From: Dugong dugon
Lineage: Eukaryota; Chordata; Mammalia; Sirenia; Dugongidae
DNA length: 64,000 nt
NCBI GenBank assembly: GCA_030035585.1
Contig: CM057461.1
Span: forward strand, 4,538,501-4,602,500
Direction of reading: 5' to 3'
Position numbers and translations under genes: made by a program. This document shows positions 28,431 through 38,962 of this stretch, piece after piece (the stretch's first letter is position 1; each line of letters begins with the position of its first letter). Below the pieces are notes generated by a model, which saw only the letters and a program-made list of their open reading frames with translations, had not been told where the DNA came from and searched no databases.

Positions 28431-28936
28431 CTCAACAGCCGTTGTGGCTCAACCCCTTATCTATCCACTGGGCCCCCCAGGGTGCCAGGACGGGGGGAGG
28501 TGCCAGCGTGAGCGGGGCCTGTGCCCTCAGGGTGGACACCAACTGGGAGGAGCCCAGCACTCGCAGGTCTGCAACCACACGGTGAGCAGAAACGCAATCG
28601 ATGGAGCTGTCTTCTTAGCAAGGGTCACCCAAGGAGCTGCCTCTGAGACTAGAAAGGTCTTCCTGGGAACCAAGACACCTTAGGCCCCTGGGTCCACCTG
28701 GCCTGGTGCTGGGGAGTTACAGATGCCCACGCCCAGACTGTTGTACCCAGTCTCTCTGCTCTGGCCCCGTCCTGGACGCATGTAGGGAATGCATGGGTCC
28801 CCACCATCCCTGGCCCCTTCTACCTCCACCAAATGGGCTCTTGCCTCCACCTCCAGGGAATCAGCACTAGCTCTGTAGATGTCCATACTCAGGCAGGTGG
28901 GGCAGGTGGGAGAGAGCGTCTGTCTCATCAGAAGGT
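28431..28936. other. GC-rich single-copy DNA
   Basis: No gene or repeat recognised. Confidence 0.4.
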
Positions 28937-29005
28937 ACACCTGTCCTCAGCTCAGGCCCCTGTCCTCAGCTCAGGCCCACTGTCCTCAGCTCAGGCCCCC
29001 TGTCC
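28937..29005. repeat. Short tandem repeat, unit about 20 bp
   Basis: TGTCCTCAGCTCAGGCCC is repeated three times with small spacer changes, followed by a partial unit. Confidence 0.9.
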
Positions 29006-30048
29006 CAGAGGCTGTAGCCCAGGTGACCCTGTACCTTAGGAGATCCAGACATCCCAACTTCTAAGTGAGATCAGTCCACCACTAGTTGGTTTTTACAGAC
29101 AGGAGGAGCTCAGGCCGATCACTTCCACTTTGACACAAATAACTCACACCTGCCTGGAGGCCAGGTATGCAGAAGGGCTCCTCAAGCTGTGGAAAGACAG
29201 GGAATCTAGCTTAGTTCCCATTTATAGAAATGCCCTACTGCACTATGAGGGGACCACTGGCCCCCAGAAAAAGTCAAGTCAGGGGCACCACAGTCTATGC
29301 AGAGACCCCATCTGGATGGAAAGGTAAAGCCTCCAGAATCCGGTGAAGCAAAAAGACTCTCCAGATGAGAGGTGCTCTTGGAGGGGAGGCAAGGGGGAAA
29401 TCTAGCCGCTGAGCAAGAACTCCAGGGCATCTATCAGCCTCGTCATCCTCCCGTGGGAACAAGTTATTAATTACTCAGACTCATCCAGAGATGCCAGCCC
29501 TGATTCCTTTGACGATGAAGCGCCAACATCAAGGCTCAGGTGGATGAATCACTCTGACTCATGGAGGAAGGAGCAGCATCTAGGTGTCTTCAGGCAAAAG
29601 ATTCCCAGAAAAGCGCTGGCATTGTTATTGCCACTCTCCATTAGACCAAGCAAGGCTAAACCATTCCAAGTCCTCAGGGTTGTGAAAGGCCGTCACAGTT
29701 TCAGACGGAGAGAAAGACGTTTTCCTTTTGTTTGTTTGTTTTTCACACTTTAAACTTCGTTTCGATTGCTAAGGCCTGAACTAAGAGTTGCTGGCCAGCA
29801 GGTTTGGTCCGAACTCAGCAATCTGGCACACAGGTCCCATTCCAATATGCTTCTCCCTCTGCCCCTGCCACCCACCCTACCCAGAGGAGAATGGGCCCTC
29901 CCTACCCTGGGCTTTGATGGCCTCTGTTGCTACCCTTAATCTCACTAGGTTGATATTTATGTATTTATTTGATTGTCTCCCCGACCATGATTAGCTTACT
30001 TCCCAGAGGAATCACTACTATAATCTCAAAGCCTCATACAGTACCTTC
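29006..30048. other. Single-copy DNA
   Basis: No exon or mobile element that I can defend. The DNA becomes AT-richer towards the tetranucleotide repeat. Confidence 0.4.
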
Positions 30049-30049
30049 A

Positions 30050-30620
30050 TGGGAGAGTGGGTGGATGGGTGGACAGATAGTTGCATGGATGGATGGATGT
30101 TTGGATGTTTGGGTGGATGGATGATTGAATGAATGGTTGGCTGAGTGGATGGATGGGTGGATGGGTGGGTGGATGGATGGACGGGCGGATGGACGGACGG
30201 ATGGATGGACGGATGGATGGACGGATGGATGGACGGATGGATGGATGATTGGATGGGTGGGTGGATGGGTAGGTAGGTGGATGGATGGATGGACAGATGG
30301 ATGGATGGATGGATAGTTGGATGTATGATTGGATGGAGGGGTGGGTGGATGGGTGAGTGGATAGGTGGGTGGATGGGTGGGTGGATGGGTGGATAGTTAG
30401 ATGGATAGATGGATGGATGTGTGAATGGATGGACAGATGGGTAAGTGGATGGATGGATAGATGGTTGGATGGATGGATGGATGGTTGGATGGATGGATTG
30501 ATGATGGATGGATGGATGGATGGATGGATGGATGGGTGAATGGATGGACAGATGGGTAGGTAGATGAATGGATGGACAGATGGATGGATGGATGGATGGA
30601 TGGATGGATTGGTGGGTAAC
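30050..30620. repeat. TGGA tetranucleotide array
   Basis: About 570 bp of GGAT/TGGA repeats with TGGG, GACG and TAGA variants. A sub-block at about 30178-30240 repeats GGATGGACGGATGGAT. Open frames of up to 254 codons (His-Pro-Ser-Ile) are translation artefacts of the array. Confidence 0.96.
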
Positions 30621-30689
30621 GTCAATAATTAAGCAGTGATTATCAAATTTTAGTGTGCAGTTTCCCCATCTCCGTAATGAAAATAATAA

Positions 30690-30830
30690 TAATACTTCTG
30701 AGTTTGGGACTATTATTACCCCCATTTGACAGGTGAAAAAGCTGAGACTTTGAGAGGTGAAGTAAATTCCCCAAGTTCCCACAGAGATTACCTCCTGGAA
30801 ACCTACTTCCAGAGCCCATGCTCTCAGTCA
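30690..30830 (-). mobile_element. MIR
   Basis: ATTATTACCCCCATTTGACA, GGTGAAAAAGCTGAGACTTT, GAGAGGTGAAGTAAATTCCC is antisense MIR. Confidence 0.8.
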
Positions 30831-30834
30831 CCTA

Positions 30835-31005
30835 TGTGCTGAACAGTACAGACACAGTCCCTGTCCCCTGGAGCTTAAGTGTAGTTAGGGGGGCAAGTGG
30901 ACACTGAAGAGACAAACAAATGATTAATTAGTTTATTAAGTGCCACTAGGTAAGGGTTATGATGCAATGAAAGGGTTTAAGAAGGGAATGTTATGGAGCA
31001 GGGAG
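30835..31005 (+). mobile_element. Ancient mammalian repeat, family not assigned
   Basis: CAGTCCCTGTCCCCTGGAGC then GACAAACAAATGATTAATTA and TATGATGCAATGAAAGGG matches the class at 12735. Confidence 0.5.
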
Positions 31006-31560
31006 TGGGAGAGGACTCATGGCTCCGTGGACTCTGTTTTTATTAGGATTGTTTACTTTCTTTTTATTGGCTCAGGGTCAATCAAATAGCTGTAAAACAG
31101 TGACTTTATCCAGTGAAATTTTCAACACTAGCGTCCCTTGAAAGGGCAGCCTGTGGAGAGGAATTCCTATAAAAGAACCAAAGGCAGCTCTGAAGTTACC
31201 CTTCTATGAGTCTCCCCATCCTAGCTGACATCTTTAAAAGCTGGGGTTGTCTCCTTGGTGGCCCACTCAAGAGAAGACCATAGCTTTCCTGGTATGTTAA
31301 ATGGTTCTACTGTTAAACCGGCCTGTTTGGCCAAAGAATCCCTGGGGGAGGAGTAGAGAGGTGCATTTGTGAACCCCTCTTGAAGCTGTGCCATCTACAT
31401 GGACAGCGACAAAGAGCCCCCGGCCCCAGAATGCTACATGAAACTCTCGTCTCACCGTTTCCGTTTTTCGCCTCTTACATGCTTGTTCAGATTAAAACAT
31501 AATACTTGTAAAAGGTAAATGGCCTTCTCCAGTATGTTTTTAAGATCCACTAGAAAAAAC
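31006..31560. other. Single-copy DNA
   Basis: No repeat is recognised. AT-rich with scattered TTTATTAGG and CAATCAAATAG phrases. No exon is supported. Confidence 0.4.
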
Positions 31561-31561
31561 T

Positions 31562-31766
31562 CTAGGAGCCCTGATGGCACAATGGTTAAGAACCTGGCTG
31601 CTAACTGAAGGGTCGGTGGTTCAAACCCACCCAGTGGCTCTGGGGAGAAAGACCAGGTAATGTGCTCCTGTAAAGATGACAGCCTTGGAAACCCTCTGGG
31701 GCAGTTCTTCTCTGTCCTATGGGGTCACTATGAGTTGGAATCACCTCAAAGGCACACAACAACACG
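31562..31766 (+). mobile_element. AfroSINE
   Basis: The plus-strand head is AGGAGCCCTGATGGCACAAT, with the B box GGTTCAAACCC and the body CCTTGGAAACCCTCTGGGGC. It ends near CCTCAAAGGCACACAACAAC, whose tail is like the RTE end. Confidence 0.93.
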
Positions 31767-32121
31767 AAAAACCTGCAGTGTTCAAATGGAAGAATGGAAT
31801 CTAGGTCAATCAACTGCTATATTCATGTTTGTTTTAACTTGGTGTCCTAGTGTGTTAGCTCAAGAAGGAGCATCAAAGAGCTCTTGATCCAAGCTCTGTG
31901 TTTCACACGTGGGGAAACTGAGGCTTCCTGGACCATAATGACCCACCTGAGGCTGATTCACAGTGGGGTGTAACTCAGGAAGTGAAATACCAAAGCAGAT
32001 GAAGATCGCTTTTTCAAATGAATTAGAGTAGGCGCAAGGCTACCTCTGTAAACAAAATCACCCTTACTGGCACTCCAGTACGTTGCCTTGTGAGGGACAG
32101 GAAAACAATAACAACAACAAC
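31767..32121. other. Single-copy DNA with a weak MIR phrase
   Basis: ACGTGGGGAAACTGAGGC at about 31908 is MIR-like but short. Nothing else is seen. Confidence 0.35.
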
Positions 32122-32122
32122 A

Positions 32123-32327
32123 AAACCAGCTGCTGTCAAGTCAACCCTGACTCGTGGAGACCCTATGCGTTGCAGAGTAGGACTGTGCTCCATAGGGTTT
32201 TCAAGGCGGTGACCTTTCAGAAGGAGATCGCCTGGCCTTTCTTTCAAGGTGACTCTGGGTGGGTTTGAACCACCAGTCTTTCGTTTAGTGTGAAGCTCTT
32301 AATCATTTCACCACCCAGGGACTCCTG
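32123..32327 (-). mobile_element. AfroSINE, long-body type
   Basis: Minus-strand copy after a CAACAACAACAA stretch: CAGCTGCTGTCAAGTCAACC, then GCGTTGCAGAGTAGGACTG, the GGAGATCGCCTGGCC block, and the head complement ACCCAGGGACTCC. Confidence 0.93.
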
Positions 32328-32977
32328 AGGGAGAGGAAGGGTGATTCCCCGAGTGTCACTCATGTGGCCATCATCAGTGATTGATGCGTGGTGGACAGAG
32401 GTCTTGACTTTTGGCACTGGCCCTTAAGTTCTCGGGGAACCTCATCCATGGTACTGAGTTGGTGTCCAGAGATGTTTTGAGGAGTGGAAGCATTAACTAT
32501 CTTGCTCGAGATTGTACACCAGTAACAGGCTCTGTAGTGGACAGACATGTCAGTGCTCCACCCAGATCCCCTCGGGGACCCCTTCACTGTAGTCCACCCA
32601 CCTCTGCAAGCTGTGCTCCTAGCTGGTCACCCCTGCACCCTTCTTCAGAGGACCACCCCTGTGCTACTGAGCACTTCACCTGGACCAAGAGCCTGGTGAC
32701 TGGGGTTTATCCCCTCTCCCACCACACCTCCAAGGGCAGCCCTCAGGACTGACTGATGTGGGAAAACCAAAGCTCATCTCCCTTGCCTCACACAAGACAA
32801 ACTCCAAGATAAAATTTACATTCCAGACCTCCCCTTGGGAGGTCTGCTGCTGGATTCACCTGAAATGACCCCCTTCCCTCTCTGGCTTCCCCTACTCCGC
32901 CTCTGCTTTCTCCTGGGTGCGCTGCTTTAATGAATCACTTATGCACAAACCCTCACATCAAGGTCTGTTTACATAGA
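32328..32977. other. Unassigned DNA, possibly an old LTR
   Basis: A 113-codon open frame lies at 32411-32752, but with no known domain or splice context. The end (CTTATGCACAAACC) has an LTR-like feel. I cannot assign a family. Confidence 0.3.
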
Positions 32978-33181
32978 TATGTTGTTGTGTGCCATCGAGT
33001 CAATTCTGACTCATAGTGACCCTATAGGACCGAGTAGAATCGCCCCCATAGGTTTCCTAGGCTGTACTCTTTACAGGAACAGATCGCCAGGTCTTTTCTG
33101 TCTTGGAGCGGCTGGTGAGTTTGAACTGCCAACCTTTTGGTTAGCTGCCGGATACTTAACCACTGCACCAGGACTCCTTAA
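32978..33181 (-). mobile_element. AfroSINE
   Basis: Minus-strand copy with GTGCCATCGAGTCAATTCTG, CCCTATAGGACCGAGTAG, GAGTTTGAACTGCC, and a head complement ending CACCAGGACTCC. Confidence 0.93.
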
Positions 33182-33437
33182 AAAATCTGTAGATACGTGT
33201 ATATACTTGGGTTAGTACACACACAGATATTTTCTTGCTCTGTCAGCTGAGAGAGCGTAGAAGCAATGACACCCGAGAAGCAATGAGAGCACCAAGTGCC
33301 CATTCCTGGTTTCTAACACCATTGTCCAATGAAAGGAGCCAGCGCTCCTTGGAGAAACAGCTTATAGTAGGACTGGGGCAGGAAATATACAAGATGAGCT
33401 TGGGGCATCTTGTTATGCCAGAAAACAAGGAGAAGCT

Positions 33438-33439
33438 AA

Positions 33440-33478
<39 letters not shown>
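33438..33478. repeat. TAA trinucleotide repeat
   Basis: About 13 uninterrupted AAT/ATA units. Such AT-rich trinucleotide runs are often length-variable. Confidence 0.95.
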
Positions 33479-33479
<1 letters not shown>

Positions 33480-33480
<1 letters not shown>

Positions 33481-33953
33481 CAACCCATAATGATGGGGCA
33501 TGTCAAAGGGACACACAACCGAAATAGCTCCCAATGGCCAAAGTTGGAACAAACTGAGCAACAAAATAAAGTATTAGTGGATTGTAACCCAACATAAAAA
33601 TAAATATCCATGAGATCATACTGATGACAAATGATTGGGTAAATAAGTAAATTGGGGAGAAGGGACAAATACCCCATGCAGAGCGAATCCAAATACCTTC
33701 TGTAGACAGTCCATCCTCAAGGAGATGGAACATAGCTCCTACCCCTTAAGTGTGGGGCTGTGCATAGTAACCTTCTTCCGAAGAGCACAGTATGGAAAGG
33801 AGAAAACAAAGAGTGATTTTCCAGTGGAGAAACCTGACAAATGCTACTGAGCCAGGTGATCAAGATCAGCATCAAGAGCGATAAGTCGTGCTAATAGGAT
33901 GTACCTTGATATGATGGGATGAGAATGGCACTTTACCCCTTTGATCTTCCTCC
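33480..33953 (+). mobile_element. Old L1 3' UTR, first part
   Basis: AGTATTAGTGGATTGTAACC, AATAAATATCCATGAGATC, GCATAGTAACCTTCTTCCGA and AGTATGGAAAGGAGAAAAC follow a widespread old L1 3' UTR. It is interrupted at about 33969, then continues at 34112. Confidence 0.85.
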
Positions 33954-33968
33954 CAAAGACCCATAACT
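33954..33968 (+). repeat. Target-site duplication, left copy
   Basis: AAGACCCATAACTC here matches AAAGACCTCTAACCC at about 34111-34125 and brackets the L1-tail-like piece between them. Confidence 0.65.
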
Positions 33969-34110
33969 CGGGGGGAGGAACAACTCAGAGAAGGAGGGCG
34001 AGAATGGTTGCACAACTGGAGGGATGTAATCAATGTCGTTGAGTTGTACATGTAGAAACTGTTGAACTGGTGTATGTTTTGCTGTATATATTCTCAAGAA
34101 CAACAACAAC
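33969..34110 (+). mobile_element. L1-tail-like retroposon (copy 4), 5'-truncated
   Basis: GGGGGAGGAACAACTCAGAG, GGTTGCACAACTGGAGGG, TGTACATGTAGAAACTGTTG and a CAACAACAACAAAA end are the last about 140 bp of the family seen complete at 13304. Confidence 0.8.
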
Positions 34111-34277
34111 AAAAGACCTCTAACCCGAGGCTAATCAGGAGAAAAATATTAAATTCCAATAGAGGGACAGTTTGCAGAATATCTGATCAGTTCTCCTTGA
34201 AACTCTCAAGGTCATCAAAACAAAGGAAGTCTGAAGCCCAGAGGAGACATAACAACTAAATGGAATGTGGATCCTGG
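34111..34277 (+). mobile_element. Old L1 3' UTR, second part
   Basis: CGAGGCTAATCAGGAGAAAA, ATATCTGATCAGTTCTCCTT, GTCATCAAAACAAAGGAAGT and ATAACAACTAAATGGAATGT continue the L1 interrupted at 33969. It is again cut by an AfroSINE. Confidence 0.87.
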
Positions 34278-34467
34278 ATGGAGTCCTGGAGCTACTAACC
34301 CAAAGAGTGGCAGTTCGTATTCTCCCAGAGGTGCCTCGGAAGAGAGGCCTGGTGATCTACTTCCAAAAGTTCACAGCCTTGAAAATCCTATGGAGCAGTT
34401 CTACGCTCCATAGAATCAACTCGAAATCTAGTCAGAGTTAATTCAATGGCAACTAACAACTACAACA
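34278..34467 (+). mobile_element. AfroSINE, long-body type, nested in old L1
   Basis: Head GGAGTCCTGGAGCTACTAAC, the GAGGTGCCTCGGAAGAGAGG and GGTGATCTACTTCC block, and the end TTCAATGGCAACTAACAACT. The head is shortened. Confidence 0.88.
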
Positions 34468-34662
34468 GGGAAAAGCTGAGACATCTGAACAAAGTATGGA
34501 CTTTATTGGTTCATTAATTATGACAAACGGACCATACGAACGTAAGATGAGAATAATAGGCAAAACTGGGTATGGAGTATATTGGAACTCTATTTTTGCA
34601 ATAATTCTATAAACCTAAAACTCTTCTGAAATTTAAAGTTTATTAAAAAAAAAACTCTCAAC
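34468..34662 (+). mobile_element. Old L1 3' UTR, last part
   Basis: GGACTTTATTGGTTCATTAA, AAACTGGGTATGGAGTATAT, CTATAAACCTAAAACTCTTC and an A-run complete the old L1 that starts at 33480. Confidence 0.88.
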
Positions 34663-34762
34663 CCCCAACCCCCAGGAATCCCAGTGTTCCTGGGACCTTC
34701 CTGGTTTTAGCACTCAAAGTCTCACATCTGGGAAAACCAATCAGTCCCAGGCAAACCCTAAG

Positions 34763-34953
34763 CTGGGTGGTGCAAAGGATTAACAGGCTCAGCTGCTAAC
34801 AGAAGGTTTGGAGGTTCCAGTTCACCCAGAGGCCTCAGAAGACAGGCTTAGTGATCTACTTCCGAAAAATTAGCTACTGAAAACCCCGTGGAGCACAGTT
34901 CTACTCTGACACACGTGGGGTCGCCGTAGGTCAGAGTCAACTCCATGGCAACT
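34763..34953 (+). mobile_element. AfroSINE, long-body type
   Basis: Plus-strand copy with the head GGTGGTGCAAAGGATTAACA, the body CAGAGGCCTCAGAAGACAGG, CTGACACACGTGGGGTCGCC, and the end CAACTCCATGGCAACT. Confidence 0.92.
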
Positions 34954-35798
34954 GTTATTTTTTGTCTGCGTGTGTATGTGTGCTCACTGCCAGTCAAACC
35001 CAGCCTGCTGAACCCCAAGTGTCAGCCTGAGAAGGTCTGGACAGCTGTACACGGTAGAGGGCAGAGGACCACGGAACAAGGCACCTGGCTGGACAGGGCC
35101 CACTGCGCAAGCTTCAGAGTGCACAGTTTATCCTAAAGACAACGGAGCCCTGAGGGGATTTGTGATAAGTGACTTGAACACAGGGTGCAGGCTCAGGCAC
35201 TTACAGGGTCTTCGAAGCCTGGAAACTACAGGCGTCTCCTCAAATCTCCCCTCTGTATTTCTGGAAGCACAGCCAGCACGGGGACTATGGCCTGCCAGCT
35301 TTGTGGGCCCGTCTGTCTGGGACTTCAGAGGCGAGGAGCAGCAGATGCTTTCCACTGCTGGCTAAGACTCTGCCATGTGACTCGGATTCTGTCAGCTCTT
35401 GTGGTTGTAGGACTGAAGTCCCTATTTCTTTGCTAGCTGTCAGCCAGGGGCCTCTCTCAGCAAATAGAGGTTGCCCCCAGCTCATTACCATGTGACCTCC
35501 TCCATTTTTAAAGCCAACAGTAGAGGCTCTGCCTTCAACCAAATCCTTCTCATGCTTCGAATCTGTCTGACTTCTGTGTCTCTGACCTCTAGACTCAGAT
35601 TTAAAGGGCTGGTGGGCTTAGCTCAGGCCCACCACATACTCTCCTTTTTACTGAACTCCAAGTCAACTGATCAGTAACCTTAATTACATCTGCCCATCAT
35701 ATCCACAGGTCCCACCCAACTCAAGAGAAGGGGATTATATAAGGTACCTGCACTAGGGGACAGGAATCTTAGGGCCAACGTAGAATTCTGCTTACCAC
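34954..35798. other. Single-copy DNA, last 250 bp possibly repeat-derived
   Basis: No exon is supported. The part from about 35650 (ACCTTAATTACATCTGCCCA) resembles a common old mammalian repeat phrase, but the family is unclear. Confidence 0.35.
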
Positions 35799-35799
35799 T

Positions 35800-35940
35800 A
35801 TTGCTGTTTCCAACTCATGGTGACCCTATAGGACAGAGTAGCAGTGCCCCATAGGGTTTCCAAGGAGTGGCTGGTGTATTTGAACTGCCGAACTTTTGCT
35901 TAGCAGCCGAGCTCTTAACCACTGTACCACCCGGGCTCAA
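35800..35940 (-). mobile_element. AfroSINE, truncated at the tail
   Basis: Minus-strand copy with CCAACTCATGGTGACCCTAT, TTTCCAAGGAGTGGCTGG, and the head complement TGTACCACCCGGGCTC. Confidence 0.9.
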
Positions 35941-36879
35941 ACCAAACCTGTTGCCTTCAAATCCATTCTATAATCTCTGCTGTTTGATTCTCAATCAAGT
36001 GTTCCTTCTACAGAGAATCTTACTTCTACAGAGGATTGCAGGAAATGGGGATCCAAGAAATTGTGACTTACCCAAGGCTGCGCAGCTCTTAAAGCAGGGA
36101 AACCACATGCGACCCAAGTCCATGAGCGTGACCTCTCTGCAACCTGGTTTAGTACAGGCCTTTTCCTGTCTCTGGAACACCTTTTTCTTGCTTCTTTGCC
36201 TAGTGGTTAGGTACAGCGGTCATCCTCATGATAGATGGAAAAGTGAGATTCAGAGAAATTCCACAGGGTCACACAGGGTCCACGCCAGACTCACCCACCC
36301 ACATCCCCACAGGCCTTCTCTTTGACACAGACGTCAGTTCTCTAAGCCCAAGCACAAAGTCAAGGGGCAATGTTCCCTTCTATCCACAAAGTGAGCCTTT
36401 GCAGCCCTGCAGGGCCTCCCAGCCTCAGGCTCCGGGAAATGAGCTGTGCTGTTAACTTCGACTAAAGCTGCTTCTGGAAGCATTGTCTCTGCTGTATCTC
36501 TCTCACTCCATACAGCCCAATCTGTTCCCTTCCCCGAGCCAGGAGCCCATACGAGGTGCTAAGAAACAGAGTCTGAGCTACAAACACGCCTGGATGTTCT
36601 CTTGCTGCTCAGCCTGGAAGCTGAGGGCACTGGAGAGATTCTGGACCATCTCTCATCCTGCTGTGAAGCTTAATTCTCCTGGAAGTTTTTTATGCTATTG
36701 AATCAAACCCTTGATTGACTCCGGTTATGTCATACTGGGACTGATTCTATCTCATGTTTCTCTGTACTTAATCAGAAAAGCTTCCCCCTGGAGTCAGAGT
36801 CTACCCTCGGGAGCCAACACCAAGTAGGAGTGTGACTTTGGACAAATCAAGTCTCTGCTCTGGGCCTAGGTCTCTTCAC
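35941..36879. other. Single-copy DNA with two weak MIR traces
   Basis: Antisense MIR-like phrases occur near 36045-36110 (GACTTACCCAAGGCTGCGCA) and 36225-36290. A 152-codon open frame on the plus strand (35867-36325) starts in the SINE and is not a gene. Confidence 0.4.
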
Positions 36880-37178
36880 TGTACAACAGTTAGCTTCTGC
36901 TGCGTCACAATCAGCCCCAACCCCAATGGCTTAAAATAAAGTGCATGTATCATTGTTCATGAGTCTACAGATCAGCTGGAGAGTTCTTTTGGACTTGGTT
37001 GGGCTCACTCATTCCCCTGGGGCCAGCTGTGGTTTAGGTTGATGGCTCTGCTGATCTTGGCTGGACTTTCTCACATGTCTGGGGTCAGCTGGCTGCTGGC
37101 TGACTGTTTACTAGTCTTGGATGGCCTTGGCTGGGGCAACTGGGCTCTCCTCCATGTGGTTTCTCACCCTCTACTGGT
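36880..37178 (+). mobile_element. Ancient mammalian repeat, family not assigned
   Basis: AATGGCTTAAAATAAAGTGC, GTCTACAGATCAGCTGGAGA, TCACATGTCTGGGGTCAGCT and TCCATGTGGTTTCTCACC follow a known-looking mammalian repeat. A related unit is split around 54095-54699. Confidence 0.55.
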
Positions 37179-37379
37179 TAAAAAAACAGTCACCACGGAG
37201 TAGACTCTGATACGTGAAGACCCCAAGTGCGTCAGAGTAGAACTATGCTCCACAGGGTTTTTAATGGCTGATATTTTGGAAGTAGATCACCAGGCTTTTC
37301 TTTAGAGGCACCTCTGGGTGGATTTGAACTTCCAACCTTTTGGTTAGCAGCTAAGCACATCAACTGTTTGCACCACCTC
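37179..37379 (-). mobile_element. AfroSINE, long-body type
   Basis: Minus-strand copy with CAGTCACCACGGAGTAGACT, GTGCGTCAGAGTAGAACTAT, GAAGTAGATCACCAGGC, and TTGCACCACCTCCC at the head side. Confidence 0.93.
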
Positions 37380-37387
37380 CCAAAAAA

Positions 37388-37560
37388 ACAAAACCAAACC
37401 CATTGCTGTCAAGTTGATTCCAATTCATAGCAACCCTGTAGGACACAGTAGAACTGTCCTATAGGTTTCCCAGGCTATAATCTTTACGGAAGCAGGTTGC
37501 CAGGTCTTTCTCCTGGGGAGTGGCTGGTGGGTTTGAATCACCGATCTCTCACCTACCAGA
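37388..37560 (-). mobile_element. AfroSINE, head-truncated
   Basis: AAACCAAACCCATTGCTGTC, AACCCTGTAGGACACAGTAG, GGCTGGTGGGTTTGAATC, then the end is lost at the junction with the RTE piece. Confidence 0.9.
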
Positions 37561-37564
37561 GCAA

Positions 37565-37982
37565 CTATTAACAGTGACTTTATGTACAACAGAACAAAAT
37601 GCTGCCCAGTTCTGCATCCTGCATCATCAAAATCCTTGGCATGTTCAAGTCTGTCATTGTGGCTACTTTGCCAATCCTTCTGACTGAGGGTCTCCCATGC
37701 CCTTGTTGGCCCTCCACTTCACCAAACATTGTCCTCCTCTAGGGATTGATCCCGCCATGATGTGTCCAAAACAAGTAAGTTGGACAATGTTCTGTTGTGA
37801 TCCATAAGGTTTACATTGGCTAATTTTTGGAAGTAGATAGCCAGGCCTTTCTTCCTAGTCTGTCTTAGTCAGGTAGCTCTGCTCCACTTCCAGCTAGTAT
37901 TTGAAATGCCGGTGGCATAGCTTCCAGTAACCCAGCAATATGAAAGGCACCATAGTTTGACAAGCTGACAGATGGGTGGTGG
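37565..37982 (-). mobile_element. Internally deleted RTE LINE, same form as 2883
   Basis: On the minus strand it reads the RTE 5' region (GTCTGTCAG-like start, CTAAGACAGACTAGG, CTATCTACTTCC, CAGAACATTGTCCAA). It then jumps into GTTTTGGACACATCATGGCG and GATCAATCCCTAGAGGAGGA, and ends in the tail (GGCAGCATTTTGTTCTG). The junction after ACATTGTCCAA is the one seen at 2883-3345. Confidence 0.82.
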
Positions 37983-38004
37983 ACATATATATATATATGT
38001 ATGT
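37983..38004. repeat. Short TA/TATG repeat
   Basis: ATATATATATATATGTATGT sits between the RTE piece and the next SINE. Confidence 0.9.
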
Positions 38005-38186
38005 ATATAAAATGCTCGACTACTAGCCGAAAGGCTGACAGTTCAAACCTGCCCAGAGATACATTGGAAGACAGGCTTGAGATCTGCTTCCAAAAGGTCA
38101 TATCCTTGAAAACCCTATGGAGCAGTTTTACTGTACAAACATGGGGTTGCCATGAGTCAGAATCCACTCAATGGCAACTAATATAT
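38005..38186 (+). mobile_element. AfroSINE, long-body type
   Basis: Plus-strand copy with a truncated head (ATGCTCGACTACTAGCCGAA), TTGAGATCTGCTTCC, ACCCTATGGAGCAGTTT, and the end CACTCAATGGCAACTAATA. Confidence 0.9.
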
Positions 38187-38960
38187 ATATTTTTCCCACC
38201 AGGATGGACTCACCCTCTGCGTGTTGTTTAGTAACCCTTTTGTTCCCTATAACTGAGCGTCTTCCACGTCCACTGGTATGAACGTGTGTCTTTGTGTTTG
38301 AGGGAGGTCAGTGCAAGGTGGCTGCAGGGTTGATCTTGTGTAGTCTGCAGTGGATGGGCTGTTACGTTGTGCTCGGTTTTTCACTGTTATGCAACAGCCA
38401 AGATGAACATTTTTTGGCAGACAGCTCAGCACGTCCGTGGGATTCTTTCCAGATGGGAATCTCGAATCAAAGAACATACAGGTTTCATCGCAGCTTGGCC
38501 TCAGCTCCCAATGATCCTCCCAAAAGGTGGCTGTCATTTTGACCTGTGCCAGCAGATCATCAGGGCACCTGCCTCCCCACATCCTCGTCAGCATGCTGTG
38601 GACAACTGTCAAGACCCCTGGGCTTTTGTCACACTCACACCATAGGCAGAAGGACACAGAAGGACAAAGTGGCAGGTGAAGGCGTGGGTGGCATGTTTAA
38701 ACCCTCCTCAGATATCATGAGCTCTGTTTGTGGCAGCGCCCGTGAACCAGAAGACAGGGTAGAAGGCCCGTGAAGTTTCTGTGCCTGCACGATCTTTGCC
38801 TCCAGCCTGGCCACAGCACATGGTCTTGCGCAGCCTGCGGACAAGACCTGAGAATTCACTTTCAGAAGTCCAACCCAGCAGATGGGGTTGGTGCTGCGGT
38901 TGGTGCTGGGGGAAAAGGGGCAGGTGCAGGCATTTCTGAGGTCACCTTAGCCTCTCCCTA
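38187..38960. other. Single-copy DNA
   Basis: An open frame of 136 codons on the minus strand (38247-38657) overlaps frames of 82 and 92 codons on the plus strand. None has a family I recognise. Confidence 0.4.
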
Positions 38961-38962
38961 AA

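Noticed and set aside
28937-29005. CRISPR-like short repeats
   Set aside because: Direct tandem units with nearly no spacer in a mammalian genome; a minisatellite, not a CRISPR array.
30018-30782. Open frame of 254 codons on the minus strand
   Set aside because: It is the TGGA array read as His-Pro-Ser-Ile repeats.
32411-32752. A 113-codon open frame on the plus strand
   Set aside because: No known domain, no splice frame and proline/serine-rich chance composition.
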